Positions 7,523 to 10,715 of a stretch of 10,715 bases of DNA are shown one piece after another (position 1 is the first letter of the stretch; the number at the start of each line of letters is the position of its first letter). The notes below the pieces were generated by a model. The model ran no database searches. It was not told where the DNA came from and saw only the letters and a program-made list of their open reading frames with translations. The translations under genes and the position numbers were made by a program. Source of the stretch: Eudoraea sp. Its GTDB lineage: Bacteria; Bacteroidota; Bacteroidia; Flavobacteriales; Flavobacteriaceae. Location of the stretch: NCBI GenBank assembly GCA_013042925.1, contig JABDPH010000401.1:1-10715 (forward strand), read 5' to 3'.

Positions 7523-8043
7523 TGTGATTGGTTATTGTTCTCAGTTAATTTTTTTCCTTTGGCAATTACTATGGCTCCTATCATTGCTGCTAACAGGAGG
7601 ACACTAATTACTTCGAAAGGTAAAATAAAGCCACCGGCTTCATAGCTAAGTAATCCTGAACCTATATCTGCCGTGGTGGTGGTTAAAGAGTTATTGATTA
7701 CATTAAAATCATAGGAATAAATTACTGTTAAAAAAACGCCCAATCCTACTAAACAAGCTAAGGCTGTCACTATCTTTTTAGATGCCTTGGCCATTTCTAA
7801 CTCCATTTCAATATGATGGACCAATAACACTGAAAATATAATAAGTACGACAATTCCACCGGCATAAACTGTGAGTTGAATGGCAGCAAGAAAATTATAA
7901 TCTATCAAAAAGAATATTCCGGCTATACTGATTAAAACAAAAGAAAGATAAATTACTGAACGAAGCATTTTTCTGCTTGTAACGGAAGCTATGCCAAATG
8001 CAATGATCACTGCTGCCAGGCAATAAAAAATAATTTTCTCCAT
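7519..8043 (-). CDS. nuoJ: NADH-quinone oxidoreductase subunit J
   Basis: The product is 174 aa with five predicted membrane helices, close to the family norm (165-185 aa). NuoJ packs beside NuoH, A and K, and its TM3 changes shape during coupling. The signature YAGGIVVLIIFSVLL (about residues 60-74, TM3) matches the conserved YAGAIMVLF motif, including the tyrosine and double glycine region. The N-terminal MEKIIFYCLAAVIIAFG helix is typical. The end is a basic, polar tail (KGKKLTENNNQSQ) on the cytoplasmic side. It starts 2 bp after the nuoI stop and overlaps nuoK by 4 bp. Nothing unusual is seen. Confidence 0.96.
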   Translation of the reverse strand: MEKIIFYCLAAVIIAFGIASVTSRKMLRSVIYLSFVLISIAGIFFLIDYNFLAAIQLTVYAGGIVVLIIFSVLLVHHIEMELEMAKASKKIVTALACLVGLGVFLTVIYSYDFNVINNSLTTTTADIGSGLLSYEAGGFILPFEVISVLLLAAMIGAIVIAKGKKLTENNNQSQ

Positions 8044-8045
8044 AT

Positions 8046-8522
8046 TTAATCTTCTACACCGGCCTGTAATTGGGACCCCGGTTCGTTTAAAACTCTAGTT
8101 AAGGCAGTTCTGTCGTAAACAGAATTTTCAAAATTCTGACCCCATTTAATAGCATCTGTAGGGCAGACATCTATACAAAGTCCGCACATGGTACACATGC
8201 TCAAATGATATACAAACTGATCTATTTTTTTCTTCTTTTTGCCCGTATTTTCGTCAATGCCTCTATCCCAAATGATCTCAATGGTTCCATTTGGGCATGC
8301 TATTTCACATTTTTGACAGCCCGTACATCGATGTTCATTATTTTCATTATGAGGCATGATGACCTCACCGCGAAAACGATCAAACATTTTGAGTGTTTCT
8401 CTATTATCCGGATACTGTTGTGTAATTGCACCTTTCTTTGAGGTTACAAAATACTTTCCCGTAACACTCATTCCGGTGAGCAAGGTTTTTATTCCTTTAT
8501 AGATATCTGAAAAATAACTCAT
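8046..8522 (-). CDS. nuoI: NADH-quinone oxidoreductase subunit I (2x[4Fe-4S] ferredoxin-like)
   Basis: The product is 158 aa. NuoI carries clusters N6a and N6b, the electron path from the outer peripheral arm towards N2 and quinone. Both CxxCxxCxxxCP motifs are intact: Cys66, 69, 72 and 76 (CTGCQKCEIACP) and Cys110, 113, 116 and 120 (CTMCGLCIDVCP). The N-terminal amphipathic part (MSYFSDIYKGIKTLLTGM) docks on the membrane arm, and a family-typical FDRFRGEV segment precedes the first motif. Between the motifs is an insertion-like loop with RGIDENTGKKKKKI (88-101) holding five lysines in a row. There is no long C-terminal extension of the kind seen in some donor-adapted NuoI proteins. It starts 4 bp after nuoH and ends 2 bp before nuoJ. 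With NuoE/F/G absent from the cluster, this subunit is a candidate entry point for electrons; that is inference. Confidence 0.97.
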   Translation of the reverse strand: MSYFSDIYKGIKTLLTGMSVTGKYFVTSKKGAITQQYPDNRETLKMFDRFRGEVIMPHNENNEHRCTGCQKCEIACPNGTIEIIWDRGIDENTGKKKKKIDQFVYHLSMCTMCGLCIDVCPTDAIKWGQNFENSVYDRTALTRVLNEPGSQLQAGVED

Positions 8523-8526
8523 AATA

Positions 8527-9591
8527 TTAAAAGCTAATGGTTAAATTATGCCAAACCAGTAAGGCCATTATTACAATATTTGCCAGGTTTAACGGTAATA
8601 GATACTTCCATTCTAATGTAAGCAGTTGATCTATTCTTAGCCTGGGGAATGTCCACCTAAACCACATCATTAAAAAAACAAGTATAAGAGCTTTAAGCAA
8701 AAACCAAAATACGCCCAAAACGGGAATAGATTCTGTTATTCCGAAAGGAGATAACCAGGCTCCGAAAAAAACGGTAGTGGCAATGGCTGCAATAATGAAC
8801 ATATTAATAAATTCTGCTAAAAAGAAATAGGCAAATTTCATTCCTGAGTATTCAGTATGGAAGCCGGCTCCAAGTTCTGATTCGGCTTCAACCATATCAA
8901 AAGGAGCCCTATTTGTTTCAGCCGTACCTGCAATCATATATATCATAAAGGCTATAATTGCAGGGATATGCCCCTGAACAATTAGCCAACCTGATTTTTG
9001 GACTTCCACAATCTCGGAAAGTTGCAAGCTTCCGGTTATTAAAACCATCGTAAGCAGTGACAGGCCAATAGAAAGTTCATAGCTGATGGTTTGTACCCCA
9101 CTTCGCATTGCACCAATCATCGCAAATTTATTATTAGAACTCCATCCACCTAATAAAATTCCAATAACTCCTATGGAAGAAACTGCAATCAGAAAAAAGA
9201 TTCCAATATTAATGTCGAAGGCTTGGAATTCCTGTGTAAAAGGAAAGACACTCAACGCCATTAAGGAAGAAATTATTACAAAATACGGTGCTAAATTATA
9301 TAGGAATTTATCTGCTTTAGCCGTACCGGTTAATTCTTTGGATAGTAGCTTTATAGCATCGGCCATTGTCTGTAACAAACCCTGGAAACCAACACGATTA
9401 GGGCCTATTCTTAATTGAAACCAGGCGGCGACGCGTCTTTCGAGTAATACAAGAAATAAACCGGCAACAGAAAAAATTCCCAGATAAACAAGCGCAATCA
9501 ATACCATTTCAGCATACATTGCTGCCGTCTCAGGCATAATACTATAGAGCCAATCATGTATAGTTTTTGTGATACTTAAAGCAATGGTCAT
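8527..9591 (-). CDS. nuoH: NADH-quinone oxidoreductase subunit H (quinone-chamber membrane subunit)
   Basis: The product is 354 aa with about eight or nine membrane helices, slightly longer than the 325 aa of E. coli. NuoH forms the membrane side of the quinone tunnel and the E-channel that starts proton transfer. Family signatures are ERRVAAWFQLRIGPNRVG (51-68), LLQTMADAIKLLSKE (72-86) and the acidic loop ETNRAPFDMVEAESELGAGF (225-244), followed by HTEYSG and the FFLAEF helix. All the charged residues expected in this loop are present. The C-terminus has the usual MWFRWTFPRLRIDQL motif, which precedes the last membrane helix. It starts 9 bp after the nuoD stop. In a standard 14-gene cluster, nuoE, nuoF and nuoG would lie in that gap. 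A short ATG-ATA-TGA sits just before the start, out of frame, and is probably meaningless. Confidence 0.97.
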   Translation of the reverse strand: MTIALSITKTIHDWLYSIMPETAAMYAEMVLIALVYLGIFSVAGLFLVLLERRVAAWFQLRIGPNRVGFQGLLQTMADAIKLLSKELTGTAKADKFLYNLAPYFVIISSLMALSVFPFTQEFQAFDINIGIFFLIAVSSIGVIGILLGGWSSNNKFAMIGAMRSGVQTISYELSIGLSLLTMVLITGSLQLSEIVEVQKSGWLIVQGHIPAIIAFMIYMIAGTAETNRAPFDMVEAESELGAGFHTEYSGMKFAYFFLAEFINMFIIAAIATTVFFGAWLSPFGITESIPVLGVFWFLLKALILVFLMMWFRWTFPRLRIDQLLTLEWKYLLPLNLANIVIMALLVWHNLTISF

Positions 9592-9600
9592 ATCATAATT

Positions 9601-10715
9601 TTATCTATCTATATCTGGTATTACTAGATCAAGCGTTGCCATTGTAGCAACCAGGTCACCTATTTTACCTCCAACTGCAATATGATTAAGCAACGAAAGG
9701 TTTGAAAATCCTGGGGATCTGAATTTAAGCCGATATGGACTTTTTAATCCAGTACTTATTATATAGACACCTAATTCTCCTCTTGCTGTTTCAACTTTCT
9801 GGAAATATTCCCCTTTTGGTAATTTTATTACCGCCTTTGTGGGCACTCTGTATTCCCCTTCAGGGATGTTGTCTATTAATTGCTCCACAATTGACAAGGA
9901 TTCCCACATCTCCTGAATCCTTACCAAATAACGCGCGTAAGTATCTCCCTCAGTTCTCAGTGCTTCATTAAAAGTTACTTTATCCAGAGCACTGTAAGGG
10001 TGGTGTTTTCTTACATCACAGGAATAGCCGGATGCCCTGCCTACAGGACCCGAAGCCCCGTATGATATGGCATCTTCTTTACTTAGGATACCTACTCCTT
10101 TCGTTCTTTTTTGAAAAATGACATTATCTGTTAACAGACGATCATATTCCGGAAGTTTGGTTTTAAAATGCGCTATAAATTCTTTTACGCGTTTTACAAA
10201 ATTTGGATGAATATCAAACATTAGACCACCTGGGACATTATAATTCATCGTCAGGCGTGCTCCACAGGTTTCTTCAAATATATCATTAAGGAGTTCCCTG
10301 TCTCTAAAGCCGTAAAAATAGGTAGTTAAAGCACCAACGTCCATTCCCATAACCCCCCACCATAAGCAATGTGAGGATATCCTGGTAAGTTCTCCAATAA
10401 TAGTTCTGATTACTTTAACCCGATCAGGAATTTCGAGTTGTAAGGCATTTTCCACCGTAAGGCAAACGGCTTCATTATTGATATTAGCCGACAAATAATC
10501 CATCCTATCCGTTAAATGAACTATTTGCTGATAACTATCGCGTTCACACATTTTTTCAATAGAACGATGAATATAACCCAGATCCGGTTCAACTTTTTTT
10601 ATAATTTCACCATCTATTGTAAGCAAAAGTCTTAGAACACCATGTGTCGCAGGGTGTTGTGGCCCCATGTTTATGAAGTACTCTTCAGATTTAAAGTTAC
10701 TATTCAGGGTGACTG
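9601..10715 (-). CDS. nuoD: NADH-quinone oxidoreductase subunit D, or the D part of a NuoCD fusion (5' end off window)
   Basis: The frame stays open past the ATG at 10668 to the right edge (residues VTLNSNFKSEEYFIN precede MGPQHPATHG), so the gene continues outside the window. The ATG at 10668 lies inside the conserved start motif and is not the real start. About 370 residues are seen, ending at the canonical DIDR terminus. NuoD is the 49-kDa subunit that forms the quinone head-group pocket with NuoB and NuoH. Counted from the internal Met, His9 (in HPATHGV) and Tyr58 (in DRMDYL) match the quinone-binding His and Tyr, with the same 49-residue spacing as Thermus Nqo4. ASGYSCDVRKHHPYS and ARGELGVYI are further hallmarks. 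Whether NuoC is fused upstream, as in Bacteroides and E. coli, cannot be seen. nuoH follows after 9 bp. Confidence 0.95.
   Translation of the reverse strand, partial: VTLNSNFKSEEYFINMGPQHPATHGVLRLLLTIDGEIIKKVEPDLGYIHRSIEKMCERDSYQQIVHLTDRMDYLSANINNEAVCLTVENALQLEIPDRVKVIRTIIGELTRISSHCLWWGVMGMDVGALTTYFYGFRDRELLNDIFEETCGARLTMNYNVPGGLMFDIHPNFVKRVKEFIAHFKTKLPEYDRLLTDNVIFQKRTKGVGILSKEDAISYGASGPVGRASGYSCDVRKHHPYSALDKVTFNEALRTEGDTYARYLVRIQEMWESLSIVEQLIDNIPEGEYRVPTKAVIKLPKGEYFQKVETARGELGVYIISTGLKSPYRLKFRSPGFSNLSLLNHIAVGGKIGDLVATMATLDLVIPDIDR

Overview
This window looks like Bacteroidota chromosome, most likely a member of the Flavobacteriia. The base composition is AT-rich, start codons generally lack a Shine-Dalgarno sequence, the one clear signal peptide ends in the typical 'NAQ', and the protein sequences read as Bacteroidota. 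The species cannot be named from the sequence alone.

Layout. (1) Positions 1-1209, plus strand: the C-terminal part of a penicillin-acylase / acyl-homoserine-lactone-acylase family Ntn hydrolase. Its catalytic N-terminus lies off the left edge. (2) Positions 1220-1867, minus strand: a small secreted protein of unknown function, convergent with the acylase and separated from it by only 10 bp. (3) Positions 1868-1988: a 121-bp spacer with no convincing terminator or promoter. (4) Positions 1989-10715, minus strand: the downstream part of a tightly packed respiratory complex I operon. In transcription order it reads nuoD (cut by the right edge), nuoH, nuoI, nuoJ, nuoK, nuoL, nuoM, nuoN, then a 112-aa soluble protein of unknown function whose start overlaps the nuoN stop. 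Spacings are 1-bp and 4-bp overlaps or gaps of 2-22 bp, so one transcript is very likely.

How the genes work together. NuoD and NuoI belong to the peripheral arm. NuoI carries two [4Fe-4S] clusters, and NuoD forms the quinone pocket with NuoH. NuoH, J, K, L, M and N form the membrane arm that couples quinone reduction to ion pumping. The NADH-oxidising module NuoE/F/G is missing from its usual place: nuoD is followed after 9 bp by nuoH. This is the gene order of the '11-subunit' complex I known from Bacteroides and some other lineages, whose electron donor is not NADH through NuoF. A reduced ferredoxin or flavodoxin is one possibility.

The points most worth a second look are the missing NADH module, the replacement of the conserved TM7 pumping lysine of NuoM by isoleucine while NuoL and NuoN keep theirs, and the unknown small protein translationally coupled to nuoN. 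I saw no RNA genes, insertion sequences, CRISPR arrays or phage genes. Apart from these points the region is ordinary core metabolism.
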